From: Microbacterium sp. SZ1
GTDB lineage: Bacteria > Actinomycetota > Actinomycetes > Actinomycetales > Microbacteriaceae
Direction of reading: 5' to 3'
Length of the DNA: 64,000 nucleotides
Assembly (NCBI RefSeq): GCF_002362255.1
Contig: NZ_LPVV01000010.1
Location: 62,001 to 126,000, forward strand
Part shown: positions 42,285 through 50,379 of the stretch, one piece after another
Position numbering within the stretch: position 1 is the first letter of the stretch
Layout of the letters: each line of letters opens with the position of its first letter
Position numbers and translations under genes: made by a program
Notes under the pieces: generated by a model
Told to the model about the DNA's origin: nothing
Seen by the model: the letters and a program-made list of their open reading frames with translations, nothing else
The model's database searches: none

Positions 42285-42298
42285 TTGGCACGTGCCAA
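42285..42298. promoter_or_regulatory. LacI operator O2
   Basis: A second exact TTGGCACGTGCCAA; with flanking A and T the palindrome is 16 bp. It lies 67 nt from O1, just after the expected transcription start. Confidence 0.85.
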
Positions 42299-42343
42299 TC
42301 AGATCGAGGCGACGGTGCCGCACACCCGCCTCCGAGGGGTCGC

Positions 42344-43213
42344 ATGAACATCGGATGCCACGGGCTGGTCTGGACAGGACGCTTCGACGCCGAGGGCATC
42401 CGCCTGTCGGTCGAGAAGACGAAGCAGGCCGGCTTCGACCTCATCGAGTTCCCGCTCATGGACCCGTTCGCCTTCGAGGTCGACGCCGCGAAGAGCGCGC
42501 TCGCCGAGCATGAGCTCGCCGTCAGTGCGTCGCTGGGACTCTCCGAGGCGACCGACATCACGAGCGCCGACCCCGCCGTGGCGAAGGCGGGGGAGGAGCT
42601 GCTGCTGAGAGCGGTCGACGTGGTCGCCGAGCTCGGCGGCGAGAACTTCTGCGGCGTGATCTACAGCGCCATGAAGAAGTACATGGAGCCCGTCACCGCC
42701 GAGGGGCTCGAGAGCAGCCGGCGCACGATCGCCCGCGTCGCCGATCACGCGGCGGAGCGCGGCATCGCCGTATCGCTCGAGGTCGTGAACCGCTACGAGA
42801 CCAACGTGCTGAACACCGCGCGGCAGGCGCTCGGCTACCTCGCGGAGGTGGATCGGCCGAACCTCGGCATCCACCTCGACACGTACCACATGAACATCGA
42901 GGAGTCGGACATGTTCGCGCCGGTCCTCGATGCCGCTCCCGCCCTGCGGTACGTGCACATCGGGGAGAGCCACCGCGGGTACCTCGGCACTGGCACGGTC
43001 GACTTCGACACCTTCTTCAAGGCGCTCGGTCGCATCGACTACGACGGGCCGATCGTCTTCGAGTCGTTCTCGTCGGCGGTCGTCGCGCCCGACCTAAGTC
43101 GGATGCTGGGGATCTGGCGCAACCTGTGGACCGACAACGACGAGCTCGGCGCACACGCCAACTCGTTCATCCGCGACAAGCTCACGGCCGTCGAGTCGAT
43201 CCGGCTGCACTGA
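42344..43213 (+). CDS. Sugar 3-epimerase of the D-tagatose/D-psicose 3-epimerase family
   Basis: 289 residues, TIM barrel. The four metal ligands of this family are visible: Glu in VSLEVVNRYETN (~148), Asp in GIHLDTYHMNIEE (~181), His in VHIGESHRGYLGTG (~207) and Glu in IVFESFSS (~242). The GCHGLVWTGRFD start and FPLMDPFAFE also match. It interconverts ketoses at C3 (tagatose/sorbose, fructose/psicose or similar). It is governed by the divergent LacI regulator and followed by a sugar importer; it may feed an imported or derived ketose into a kinase. Confidence 0.87.
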   Translation: MNIGCHGLVWTGRFDAEGIRLSVEKTKQAGFDLIEFPLMDPFAFEVDAAKSALAEHELAVSASLGLSEATDITSADPAVAKAGEELLLRAVDVVAELGGENFCGVIYSAMKKYMEPVTAEGLESSRRTIARVADHAAERGIAVSLEVVNRYETNVLNTARQALGYLAEVDRPNLGIHLDTYHMNIEESDMFAPVLDAAPALRYVHIGESHRGYLGTGTVDFDTFFKALGRIDYDGPIVFESFSSAVVAPDLSRMLGIWRNLWTDNDELGAHANSFIRDKLTAVESIRLH

Positions 43214-43231
43214 TCGACCCACCGTTCTCGA

Positions 43232-43245
43232 CTTGTTATTACAGG
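43232..43245. promoter_or_regulatory. Predicted GntR-type operator upstream of the sugar importer
   Basis: CTTGTTATTACAGG (reverse complement CCTGTAATAACAAG) fits the YTGTAAYRACAR pattern. It is about 140 nt before the ATPase start, in the only promoter region of the importer operon. Confidence 0.6.
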
Positions 43246-43267
43246 CCGTTCCGTTTCGGGCGCCGAG

Positions 43268-43354
43268 TAGATACATTTAGATACATCTTGCGGTGGAGAC
43301 ACCGGAGGACGCAGAATTGATCCGATGTTTCCGGGCCCGACCGGGGACATCGGA
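43268..43354 (+). promoter_or_regulatory. Importer leader: direct repeat and stem-loop
   Basis: TAGATACAT occurs at 43268 and again 10 nt later (43278), one helical turn apart, in an AT-rich patch suited to a -10 region or activator sites. Further on, TCCGATGTTTCCGG (43321-43334) pairs with CCGGGGACATCGGA (43341-43354) with two mismatches. This would make a stem 30 nt before the ATPase start codon. Confidence 0.4.
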
Positions 43355-43384
43355 CACACGACCTTCAAGGAAGCAGGTGAGCAC

Positions 43385-44887
43385 ATGGGTGAGCCCATCC
43401 TCAGAGTCGAGGGGATCAGCAAGGGATTCCCCGGCGTGCAGGCGCTCAAGGACGTGCACCTCGAGGTGCGCCCGGGCGAGGTTCTCGTCCTCGTCGGCGA
43501 GAACGGCGCGGGCAAGTCGACGCTTATGAAGATCCTCTCCGGGATCTACACCAAGGACGAGGGCACGATCACGTTCGAGGGCCGGGAGGTCGAGCTGACC
43601 AGCCCGCTGCAGGCGCAGCAGCTCGGCGTCACGATCATCCATCAGGAGCTCAACCTGATGCCCGACCTCACCGTCGCGCAGAACATCTTCGTGGGCAGGG
43701 AGCCGAAAGTCGGGCCGTTCCTCTCGGAACGCCGGCTCAACTCCCAGACCGCCGAACTGCTGAAGCGCCTCGAGATCCGCCTCGACCCCCGTCAGAAGGT
43801 CGGCGAGCTCACGGTCGCCGAGCAGCAGATGGTCGAGATCGCGAAGGCGCTGTCGTTCAACGCCAAGGTGCTCATCATGGACGAGCCCACCTCGGCCCTG
43901 ACCGACTCGGAGGTAGAGACGCTCTTCGTGCTCATCGAGCAGCTCAAGGCCTCCGGCACCGGCATCGTCTACATCTCGCACCGCATGGACGAGCTGCGCC
44001 GCCTCGCCGACCGGGTCACCGTGCTCCGTGACGGCGCATACATCGGATCACTGGAGAAATCCGAGGTGAGCATCCCGAAGATCATCGAGATGATGGTCGG
44101 ACGCGCGATCGACGAGGGGACTCGCCCGCAGGCCCGCGAGCACGCGAACGACCCGGTGGTTCTCGACGTCCAGGGGCTGTCGACCAAGAGCCTGCTCAAG
44201 GACGTCTCGTTCCAGCTGCACCGCGGCGAGATCCTCGGCTTCGCCGGACTCATGGGCGCGGGACGCACCGAGACCGCGCGCGCGGTGATCGGGGCCGACC
44301 GCCGCGACGGCGGCACCATCACGATCGCCGGGCGCTCCGTGCGCATCTCCCAGCCGTCGGATGCCGTGCGCCACGGTCTCGGGTACCTCTCCGAGGACCG
44401 CAAGCTCCTCGGCCTCATGCTCGAGCAGGACGTGACGTTCAACACCGTTCTCGCCTCGCTCGGCTCCTACGCGAACGCGATCGGGTGGATGGGCGACGGC
44501 AAGGCCAAGAACCGTACCAAGGACTACGTCCAGCAGCTGCGGGTCAAGACGCCCTCGGTGAACCAGGTCGTCAAGCTCCTCTCCGGAGGCAACCAGCAGA
44601 AGGTCGTCATCGCCCGGTGGCTGATGCGCGACTGCGACATCCTCATCTTCGACGAGCCGACACGGGGCATCGATGTCGGCGCGAAGGAAGAGATCTACCG
44701 CCTCATGCAGCAGCTCGCTGACGCGGGCAAGTCCATCATCGTCATCTCGTCGGAACTGCCGGAGATCCTCCGCGTCGCGAACCGCATCGCGGTCTTCGCG
44801 AACGGTCGCATCACCGGAACCCTCCGCAACGAAGACGCCAGCCAGGAGAAGATCATGCAACTCGCAGCACACGGAGAGGAAGACTGA
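43385..44887 (+). CDS. Sugar ABC transporter ATP-binding protein, RbsA/MglA type
   Basis: 500 residues from ATG 43385; the frame is open 20 codons earlier but EPILRVEGISKGFPGVQALK is the normal N-terminus. Two ABC domains: Walker A GENGAGKST at ~38, signature LTVAEQQMVEIAKAL, Walker B VLIMDEPTSALTD; the second half has the degenerate A-loop GLMGAGRTE, signature LSGGNQQKVVIARW and ILIFDEPTRGIDVG. This is the CUT2 arrangement that serves monosaccharides. The operon continues with permease (ATGA overlap) and binding protein. Confidence 0.93.
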   Translation: MGEPILRVEGISKGFPGVQALKDVHLEVRPGEVLVLVGENGAGKSTLMKILSGIYTKDEGTITFEGREVELTSPLQAQQLGVTIIHQELNLMPDLTVAQNIFVGREPKVGPFLSERRLNSQTAELLKRLEIRLDPRQKVGELTVAEQQMVEIAKALSFNAKVLIMDEPTSALTDSEVETLFVLIEQLKASGTGIVYISHRMDELRRLADRVTVLRDGAYIGSLEKSEVSIPKIIEMMVGRAIDEGTRPQAREHANDPVVLDVQGLSTKSLLKDVSFQLHRGEILGFAGLMGAGRTETARAVIGADRRDGGTITIAGRSVRISQPSDAVRHGLGYLSEDRKLLGLMLEQDVTFNTVLASLGSYANAIGWMGDGKAKNRTKDYVQQLRVKTPSVNQVVKLLSGGNQQKVVIARWLMRDCDILIFDEPTRGIDVGAKEEIYRLMQQLADAGKSIIVISSELPEILRVANRIAVFANGRITGTLRNEDASQEKIMQLAAHGEED

Positions 44888-45918
44888 TGAGCGCTCCGCA
44901 GAACGGATCGTCCACGACGACGATCATCCAGACGGCCATCGACGAGAACACCGACAAGCGTGACGTCGTCGGTTTCCTCAAGCGCCAGGTCCAGCAGTCG
45001 CTCGCGTTCGGCACGCTGATCGTGCTCGTGATCTTCTTCTCGATCGCCAGCCCGAACTTCTTCACCTTCAGCAACATCGCGACGGTGCTGCTCTCGACGG
45101 CCGTCATCGGCATCCTCGCCCTCGGCACCACGTTCGTCATCATCACCGGCGGCATCGACCTGTCGATCGGAACCGGCATGGCGCTGTGCGCCGTGATGAC
45201 CGGTGTGATCGTGACGAACATGGGGCTCCCCGTCTGGATCGGCGTCATCGGCGGCGTGTTGACGGGTGTGCTGATGGGGCTCGTGAACGGCATCAACATC
45301 ACGTTCCTGCGACTGCCGCCGTTCATCGCGACGCTCGCGATGATGATGATCGCCGGCGGTCTGGCCCTCGTCATCTCGAACGTCGCTCCGATCTACTTCT
45401 CGACCTCCGCCCCGGACTTCAAGAAGATCGCCCTCGGCGTGATCATCCCCGGCATCCCGAACGCCGTGCTCATCACCGCCGCCCTCGCGATCGTCGCCTG
45501 GCTCGTGCTCTCGAAGACGCTGCTCGGCCGGTACACCTTCGCGATCGGCTCGAACGAAGAGGCCACCCGCCTCTCCGGCGTGAACACGCGCCGCTGGACG
45601 ATCTTCATCTACATGTTCGCCGGCGCCTTCACGGGCATCGCGGGCATCGTCATCGCCTCCCGGCTCGACTCCGCCCAGCCGCAGATCGGCATGGGCTACG
45701 AGCTGCAGGCCATCGCGGCCGTCATCATCGGCGGCACCTCGCTGCTCGGCGGCCGCGGATCGATCCTCGGCACCGTGATCGGCGCGCTCATCATGAGCGT
45801 GCTCGTCAACGGCCTGCGCATCATGTCGATCCAGACCGAATGGCAGAACATCGTCGTCGGCATCGTCGTGCTGCTCGCGGTGTTCCTCGACTCGCTGCGC
45901 AACCGCCAGCACACCTGA
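44887..45918 (+). CDS. Sugar ABC transporter permease, RbsC type
   Basis: 343 residues, first codon overlapping the ATPase stop. About ten hydrophobic segments follow a ~45-residue hydrophilic N-terminus. The family motif ITGGIDLSIGTGMALCAVMT is at ~87-106, and GSNEEATRLSGVNTRRWTIF with INGTSLLGGRG-like IIGGTSLLGGRGSILGTVIG follow. It forms the CUT2 import channel. Confidence 0.93.
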   Translation: MSAPQNGSSTTTIIQTAIDENTDKRDVVGFLKRQVQQSLAFGTLIVLVIFFSIASPNFFTFSNIATVLLSTAVIGILALGTTFVIITGGIDLSIGTGMALCAVMTGVIVTNMGLPVWIGVIGGVLTGVLMGLVNGINITFLRLPPFIATLAMMMIAGGLALVISNVAPIYFSTSAPDFKKIALGVIIPGIPNAVLITAALAIVAWLVLSKTLLGRYTFAIGSNEEATRLSGVNTRRWTIFIYMFAGAFTGIAGIVIASRLDSAQPQIGMGYELQAIAAVIIGGTSLLGGRGSILGTVIGALIMSVLVNGLRIMSIQTEWQNIVVGIVVLLAVFLDSLRNRQHT

Positions 45919-45994
45919 CCCTCCCTCGCAGCACCACGTTCCACAGCACGACCCATCCCGAGAACCACCCACCACAGAGAACAATGGAGTTTCC

Positions 45995-46993
45995 ATGAAA
46001 TTCGGCAAGAAGACCGCGTTCGCGGCACTCGTGGCCGCATCCGCCCTCGTGTTCGCCGGCTGCGCCGGCGGCGGTGACGTCATCGAAGAAGGCGGCAGCG
46101 ACGCAGGCAGCGGCGACGGCGAGATGTACATCGCGCTGGTGTCCAAGGGCTTCCAGCACCAGTTCTGGCAGGCCGTCAAGAAGGGCGCCGAGCAGAAGGC
46201 CGAGGAACTCGGCGTTCGGATCACGTTCGAGGGCCCCGCGGCCGAGACCGAGATCGCGCAGCAGCTCGAGATGCTGACCAGTGCGATCGACAAGAACCCG
46301 AACGCCATCGCGTACGCCGCGCTCGACCCCGAGGCGTGCGTCGCCCCGCTCGAGCAGGCGAAGTCGAAGGACATCCCGGTCGTCTACTTCGATGCACCCT
46401 GCAACGGCGACGTGGGCCTGAGCCTCGCCGCCACCGACAGCAAGGTCGCCGGCGCGCTGGCCGCCGAGCACATGGCCGAGCTGATCGGCGGGTCGGGAGA
46501 GGTCGCGATCGTCGGCCACTCGCAGATCAACTCGACCGGTGTCGAGCGTCGTGACGGATTCGTCGAGAAGATCGAGGCGGACTACCCCGACATCGAGATC
46601 GTCGACATCCAGTACGGCGACGGCGACCACCTGAAGTCGGCCGACATCGCGAAGACCCTCATCGCGGCGCACCCCGACCTCAAGGGCATCTACGGCACGA
46701 ACGAGGGCTCCGCTATCGGTGTCGTCAACGCCGTGAACGAGCTCGGCCTCGAGAAGGGCAAGATCACGATCGTCGGCTTCGACTCCGGCGCAGCGCAGAT
46801 CAACGCCATCAAGGACGGCACGATGGCCGGCGCGATCACGCAGGACCCGATCGGCATCGGCGCGCAGGTCGTCCAGGCCGCGTACGACGCGGCCAACGGC
46901 GACTCGGTCGACGAGTTCTACGACACGGGTTCGTACTGGTACGACAAGTCGAACCTCGAGGACGAGAAGATCGCTGCGGTCCTGTACGAGTGA
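45995..46993 (+). CDS. Sugar-binding lipoprotein, RbsB type
   Basis: 332 residues. Signal peptide KFGKKTAFAALVAASALVF with lipobox FAGC (Cys ~24), Gly/Asp-rich linker, then two Rossmann lobes. Segments typical of CUT2 binding proteins are ALVSKGFQHQFWQAVKKGAE, IAYAALDPEACVAPLEQAKS and GIYGTNEGSAIGVVNAVNE. FxxQFWxxVxxGA resembles binding proteins for pentoses, tetritols and autoinducer-2-like sugars. A strong hairpin terminator follows 8 nt after the stop. Confidence 0.92.
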   Translation: MKFGKKTAFAALVAASALVFAGCAGGGDVIEEGGSDAGSGDGEMYIALVSKGFQHQFWQAVKKGAEQKAEELGVRITFEGPAAETEIAQQLEMLTSAIDKNPNAIAYAALDPEACVAPLEQAKSKDIPVVYFDAPCNGDVGLSLAATDSKVAGALAAEHMAELIGGSGEVAIVGHSQINSTGVERRDGFVEKIEADYPDIEIVDIQYGDGDHLKSADIAKTLIAAHPDLKGIYGTNEGSAIGVVNAVNELGLEKGKITIVGFDSGAAQINAIKDGTMAGAITQDPIGIGAQVVQAAYDAANGDSVDEFYDTGSYWYDKSNLEDEKIAAVLYE

Positions 46994-47001
46994 TCCTCTG
47001 A

Positions 47002-47038
47002 CGAAAGGCCCCTCACCTCCGGGTGAGGGGCCCTTTCG
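47002..47038 (+). terminator. Rho-independent-type terminator after the importer operon
   Basis: CGAAAGG CCCCTCACC and GGTGAGGGGCCCTTTCG pair over ~16 bp with one bulged G and a 4-nt loop. It begins 8 nt after the binding-protein stop and contains a TTT in the closing arm. Confidence 0.85.
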
Positions 47039-47083
47039 CGTGCAGCATCCTCTTCGCCGAGCCACCCCTTTTTCGCGCGCTTC

Positions 47084-47136
47084 AGTTGGCACCTGCTGCC
47101 GCAATCCGCGCGGAATTTCCGCGAGAGGTGTCAACT
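47084..47136. repeat. 53-nt palindromic repeat, copy A4
   Basis: Arms AGTTGGCACC and GGTGTCAACT with one change; the core has GCAATCCGC and GGAATTTCC. It lies between the importer terminator and the convergent ABM-domain gene stop. Confidence 0.85.
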
Positions 47137-47156
47137 GAACGGGGGCGGGGATGCCG

Positions 47157-47453
47157 TCAGACGCGGCGCAGGAACGTGAGCTGCGACGACGGCTCCAGGA
47201 TGAGGTCCTGCAACGCCGCGTTGAACGGGACCCCGACGGGGGAGGCGAGGTGCGCCTGGAACGCGGCCTCGTCGCGGTACACCTCATACACGAAGAAACG
47301 GTCGGGGTCGTCGACGAGGCGGGTCGCGTCGAATACGACGTTGCCCTCCTCGGCCCGCACGCCCTCGGCGAAGTCGGCGAGGAGCGCGGCGACGCGATCG
47401 CCCTCGCCGGGTCGCGCGGTGAAGGTCGCGTGGAGGATGGTCGGTTCGGACAC
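47157..47453 (-). CDS. Antibiotic biosynthesis monooxygenase (ABM)-domain protein
   Basis: 98 residues from GTG 47453. Single ABM ferredoxin-like fold: ILHATFTARPGEGDRVAALL, then VRAEEGNVVFDATRLVDDPD and RFFVYEVYRDEAAFQAHLAS. The EGN..F...D/P..F..YE.Y.D..A...H pattern is shared with LsrG-type isomerases and heme/quinol monooxygenases. It is last in a six-gene operon with a kinase and dehydrogenases, which suggests an isomerase or aldehyde-handling role instead of antibiotic oxidation. That is inference. Confidence 0.78.
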   Translation of the reverse strand: MSEPTILHATFTARPGEGDRVAALLADFAEGVRAEEGNVVFDATRLVDDPDRFFVYEVYRDEAAFQAHLASPVGVPFNAALQDLILEPSSQLTFLRRV

Positions 47454-47494
47454 AGTGTCTCCTTCAGTGAGATGTTCTGCGGGGTGTGGCGCGG

Positions 47495-47523
47495 GTCGTC
47501 TCGCTCCGCTCGCTCATCGACCC
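47495..47523. repeat. Dispersed repeat D, copy at the phosphotriesterase gene end
   Basis: GTCGTCTCGCTCCGCTCGCT (47495-47514) followed by CATCGACCC closely matches the repeat inside the prp regulator gene (56227-56258). The stop codon of the phosphotriesterase-like gene (47514-47516) lies inside it. Confidence 0.7.
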
Positions 47524-48470
47524 GCAGGGAGGGCGAGGAGGCGGGCCGGATTGGCACGCAGCATCCGATCGACGGCCTCGTCGCCGACGGCCGCACGCAA
47601 CCGTGGAAGATACCGCTCGCCGAGGTAGGCGAGACCCGGCATGCCGCCGTACGCGATGTAGCGGGTGCGGCGGGCGACGTCGCCGCCCAGCACCACGCGG
47701 TCGAGGGCCCCCGCCGCGACGACCGCCTCGGTCAGGGCGAGCAGCTCGGCATCCGATCGTGTGCGCGGTCGCGCGAACCCGTCGTATCCGAGGTAGGCGC
47801 CGCGTTCCGCGAGCGAGGCGTGCAGCCCGGGGTCCGGGTCGCGGTCGGCGTGGGCCAGCACGACGCGGTCGGCCGGCACACCCTCGCCCGCGAGCAGGTC
47901 GAGGACCTCGTGCGCGGCGGTGCAGAACTCCAGGTGCACCATGATCGCGGCACCCGTGGCGCGATGCGTCGCGGCAAGGGCCAGCAACGTCGTGCGCTCG
48001 AAGGGACTGATGCGCCAGTAGTCGGTGCCGCCCTTGAGCAGCCCCGCGCGCACGGGGGAGCCGTCGGGTCCGCTCGCACGCTGACCGACCGGGTCGGCGT
48101 CGGCCCGTGGCATCCCCTCGTCGATCTCACGGCTGAACTGCGCGGCGAGCGTCTCGGCATCCGCGGACCGCGTCGGATGGTCATCGGCGTAGTGCGCCTC
48201 GCGGTGCCGTCCGGTCGTCGCGACGATGCGCAGGCGGGTGGAAGCGCTGATCCGCGCGAGTGCCTCGGGGTCGCGGCCGAGCCCGAACGGTGTCGCGTCG
48301 ACCATCGCCGCGAAGCCGCTGTCGCGCAGCAGGGCCGCCTCGGCGCCCGAGCGCTCCTCGTCGTCGAGCTCGTCCCCCTGCAACAGGGGCGACACCTGGA
48401 ACAGGTGCTCGTGATAGTTCGTCGGGCCGAGCTCCGCCGCGTCGATGTCGCCGAGAACCGTGCGGATCAT
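47514..48470 (-). CDS. Phosphotriesterase-family (PTE-like) amidohydrolase/lactonase
   Basis: 318 residues from ATG 48470, overlapping the preceding stop as ATGA; the longer upstream frame shadows the neighbour. N-terminal metal motif is NYHEHLFQ (His-x-His, ~20), middle bridging residue region GLLKGGTDYWRISPFE (Lys), HLEFCTAAHEVLDLL and VVLAHADRDPDP for His ligands, and the C-terminal Asp in VVLGGDVARRTRY (~263). Bacterial relatives hydrolyse phosphorylated or free sugar lactones. In this operon it may open a lactone or phosphosugar intermediate. Its last codons and stop lie in dispersed repeat D. Confidence 0.8.
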   Translation of the reverse strand: MIRTVLGDIDAAELGPTNYHEHLFQVSPLLQGDELDDEERSGAEAALLRDSGFAAMVDATPFGLGRDPEALARISASTRLRIVATTGRHREAHYADDHPTRSADAETLAAQFSREIDEGMPRADADPVGQRASGPDGSPVRAGLLKGGTDYWRISPFERTTLLALAATHRATGAAIMVHLEFCTAAHEVLDLLAGEGVPADRVVLAHADRDPDPGLHASLAERGAYLGYDGFARPRTRSDAELLALTEAVVAAGALDRVVLGGDVARRTRYIAYGGMPGLAYLGERYLPRLRAAVGDEAVDRMLRANPARLLALPAGR

Positions 48471-49411
48471 CGCCGCGCCGACTCCGCAGCCTCGGCCAGG
48501 CGCTCGACGATCTCGGGAGTGAGGTCGAGTTCGAAGACGTCGGCGACCACCTGCGACCAGCCGTGGATGAAGTAGCGCCAGCCGTCGACGACGTGCAGTC
48601 CTCGCTCCGCTTCCTGCGCGCGGGCCTGGTGCAGGAACTCCAGCGAACCGCGGTAGTTGAACTCCCACACCCAGGCGCCCTCGGGGAAGACGACGTCGTC
48701 GGGCAGGGGCGACCCGGGGCGGTCCTTTCCGAGCCCCGTCGCGTTCACGATCAGCGATCCGGCAGGAGCCGCGGAGACCAGGGCGGCGGCGTGCTCGACC
48801 GTGTCGGTGCGCACGTACTCGATGAACCCGTCGCGGGTGCCGTGCTGGCGATGCACGTCGCGCAGGTGCTCGAGCTTCTCGTCGTCGCGCGCGGTCACGG
48901 TCACGGCCGCCGGAGCGTCAGCCCGCTCGGCGAGCGCCCAGCTGAGCGCTGTGCCCGATCCGCCGGCGCCGAGGATGACAACCTCGGCGCCGGTGCGGGC
49001 GAAGTGGTCGTGCGGCAGGAAGTCGTTCAGTGCCAGGTCGACCGTGATCGGGTCCTTCGCGCGGCCGATCAGACGGTCGCCCCGCTTCGAGATGCTCGAG
49101 ATCTCGGCGCACGACACCGCGAACGGGTCGAGCTCGTCGAAGAGGTCGGATGCCGCGGCGAACACGTTCATCTTGTGCGTGGTCACGAGGGCCCCGCGGT
49201 GGTGCGGGTCGTCGCGGATCTGCTCGACCATGGCCCGGTATTGGGCGGGTCCGGCGTCCATGGGAAGGTCGTGTCCGACGAGCTCGGTGGTGGGCAGCCC
49301 CAGCACCTCGGCCCATCGCGGGAACACCTGCATGATCGACGACGAGCCGGTGCTCACGCCGACGAAGCCCATGTAGCCGCCGGTCGTGGTGGGGTTCTCG
49401 GTGATGGTCAT
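48467..49411 (-). CDS. Divergent shikimate dehydrogenase-family oxidoreductase
   Basis: 314 residues from ATG 49411. Lys in VTTHKMNVF (~78) and Asp in GRAKDPITVDLAL (~120) match the catalytic Lys/Asp pair of AroE. NAD(P)-binding VVILGAGGSGTALSWAL (~142) and VNATGLGKDRPGSPLP (~226) follow. The shikimate-carboxylate loop is VSTGSSSIMQVFPRW instead of the usual SLSPxxHN. There is a C-terminal WEFNYRGSLEFL block and the protein is longer than AroE (~275). It sits in a sugar operon, so it is likely a dehydrogenase for another polyhydroxy acid or cyclitol. Coupled by ATGA overlap to the next gene. Confidence 0.75.
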   Translation of the reverse strand: MTITENPTTTGGYMGFVGVSTGSSSIMQVFPRWAEVLGLPTTELVGHDLPMDAGPAQYRAMVEQIRDDPHHRGALVTTHKMNVFAAASDLFDELDPFAVSCAEISSISKRGDRLIGRAKDPITVDLALNDFLPHDHFARTGAEVVILGAGGSGTALSWALAERADAPAAVTVTARDDEKLEHLRDVHRQHGTRDGFIEYVRTDTVEHAAALVSAAPAGSLIVNATGLGKDRPGSPLPDDVVFPEGAWVWEFNYRGSLEFLHQARAQEAERGLHVVDGWRYFIHGWSQVVADVFELDLTPEIVERLAEAAESARR

Positions 49412-49422
49412 GGTCGCGTCCT

Positions 49423-50379
49423 TCAGGGTCGGGCGGAGACGAGGTGGGCGGGCGTCGAGCCGGCGAGGACGGCGAGCACGTCGTCGAGCGACATCGAGCC
49501 CATGTTGTCGACGGCCTGCGTGGTCTGCGCACCGAGGTGCGGCGTGACGGTGACGCGTTCGGCGAGGTCGGCGGCCAGCAGCGGGCTGTCGCTCGCGGCC
49601 GTGTCACCCGAGAGGGTGTCGGCCGCGTAGGCGCCGAGGCGACCGTCGCGGAGCGCCGCGGCCACGGCATCCTCGTCGATGAGATCCGGACGGGCGGTGT
49701 TCACGAGCACGGTGCCCGGTCGGATGCCGTCGAGCCGCGCCGCATCCACGAGGGTCTGCCCGCCCGGGGCGTGCAGCGTGATGATGTCGGCCGTGCGGAA
49801 GAGGTCGTCGAGGGCGATCGGCACGGTGCCGAGCGCGACGATGCGCTCGGGTGCGAGGAACGGGTCGGCGGCGAGCACCGCGCAGCCGAAGCCGGTCAGA
49901 CGGCGGGCGACTCCCTGGCCGATGCGCCCGAAGCCGACGATCCCGACGGTGGCAGCGCCCAGCTCGCGTCCGCGGCGGACACTCCAGTCGCCCCGGCGCA
50001 CGCGACGATCGCCGTCGGCGATGCACCGCAGCGCCGCGAGCATGAGCCCCACCGCGTGGTCGGCGACGGCATCCGCGTTCGCGCCGGGGGTGTTCGTGAC
50101 CGGTATGCCGCGTCGCTCGGCCGCCGCGATGTCGACCGCCTCGGTCCCCACTCCGTATCGCGCGATGACCTTGAGGTTCGGTGCCGCGTCGAGGTGCGCG
50201 TCGGTGACGGGTCCGGTGCCGGCGATCCACCCCTCGGCCGCCGCGAGCAGCGGACCGAGCTCGGTGAGCCCGTGGTGCGCGGGACCGCGGACGATCTCGT
50301 GCCCGGCATCCCTGGCGCGCGCCACGAGGTCGAGGTCGCCGTCGGAGAACGACCTGCTGGTGGCGAGGATCACGCCCAT
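49423..50379 (-). CDS. D-isomer 2-hydroxyacid dehydrogenase family protein
   Basis: 318 residues from ATG 50379. NAD-binding TVGIVGFGRIGQGVARRL (~144-161), catalytic Arg in VNTARPDLIDED (~229) and His in VTPHLGAQTTQAVDN (~279). The position of the catalytic Glu (usually DVFxxEP) reads ADTLSGDTAASDS, so Glu is replaced, perhaps by Asp. The overall form is like 3-phosphoglycerate dehydrogenase without the ACT tail. Substrate is probably a sugar-derived 2-hydroxy acid or its phosphate. Start overlaps the kinase stop by one base. Confidence 0.8.
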   Translation of the reverse strand: MGVILATSRSFSDGDLDLVARARDAGHEIVRGPAHHGLTELGPLLAAAEGWIAGTGPVTDAHLDAAPNLKVIARYGVGTEAVDIAAAERRGIPVTNTPGANADAVADHAVGLMLAALRCIADGDRRVRRGDWSVRRGRELGAATVGIVGFGRIGQGVARRLTGFGCAVLAADPFLAPERIVALGTVPIALDDLFRTADIITLHAPGGQTLVDAARLDGIRPGTVLVNTARPDLIDEDAVAAALRDGRLGAYAADTLSGDTAASDSPLLAADLAERVTVTPHLGAQTTQAVDNMGSMSLDDVLAVLAGSTPAHLVSARP

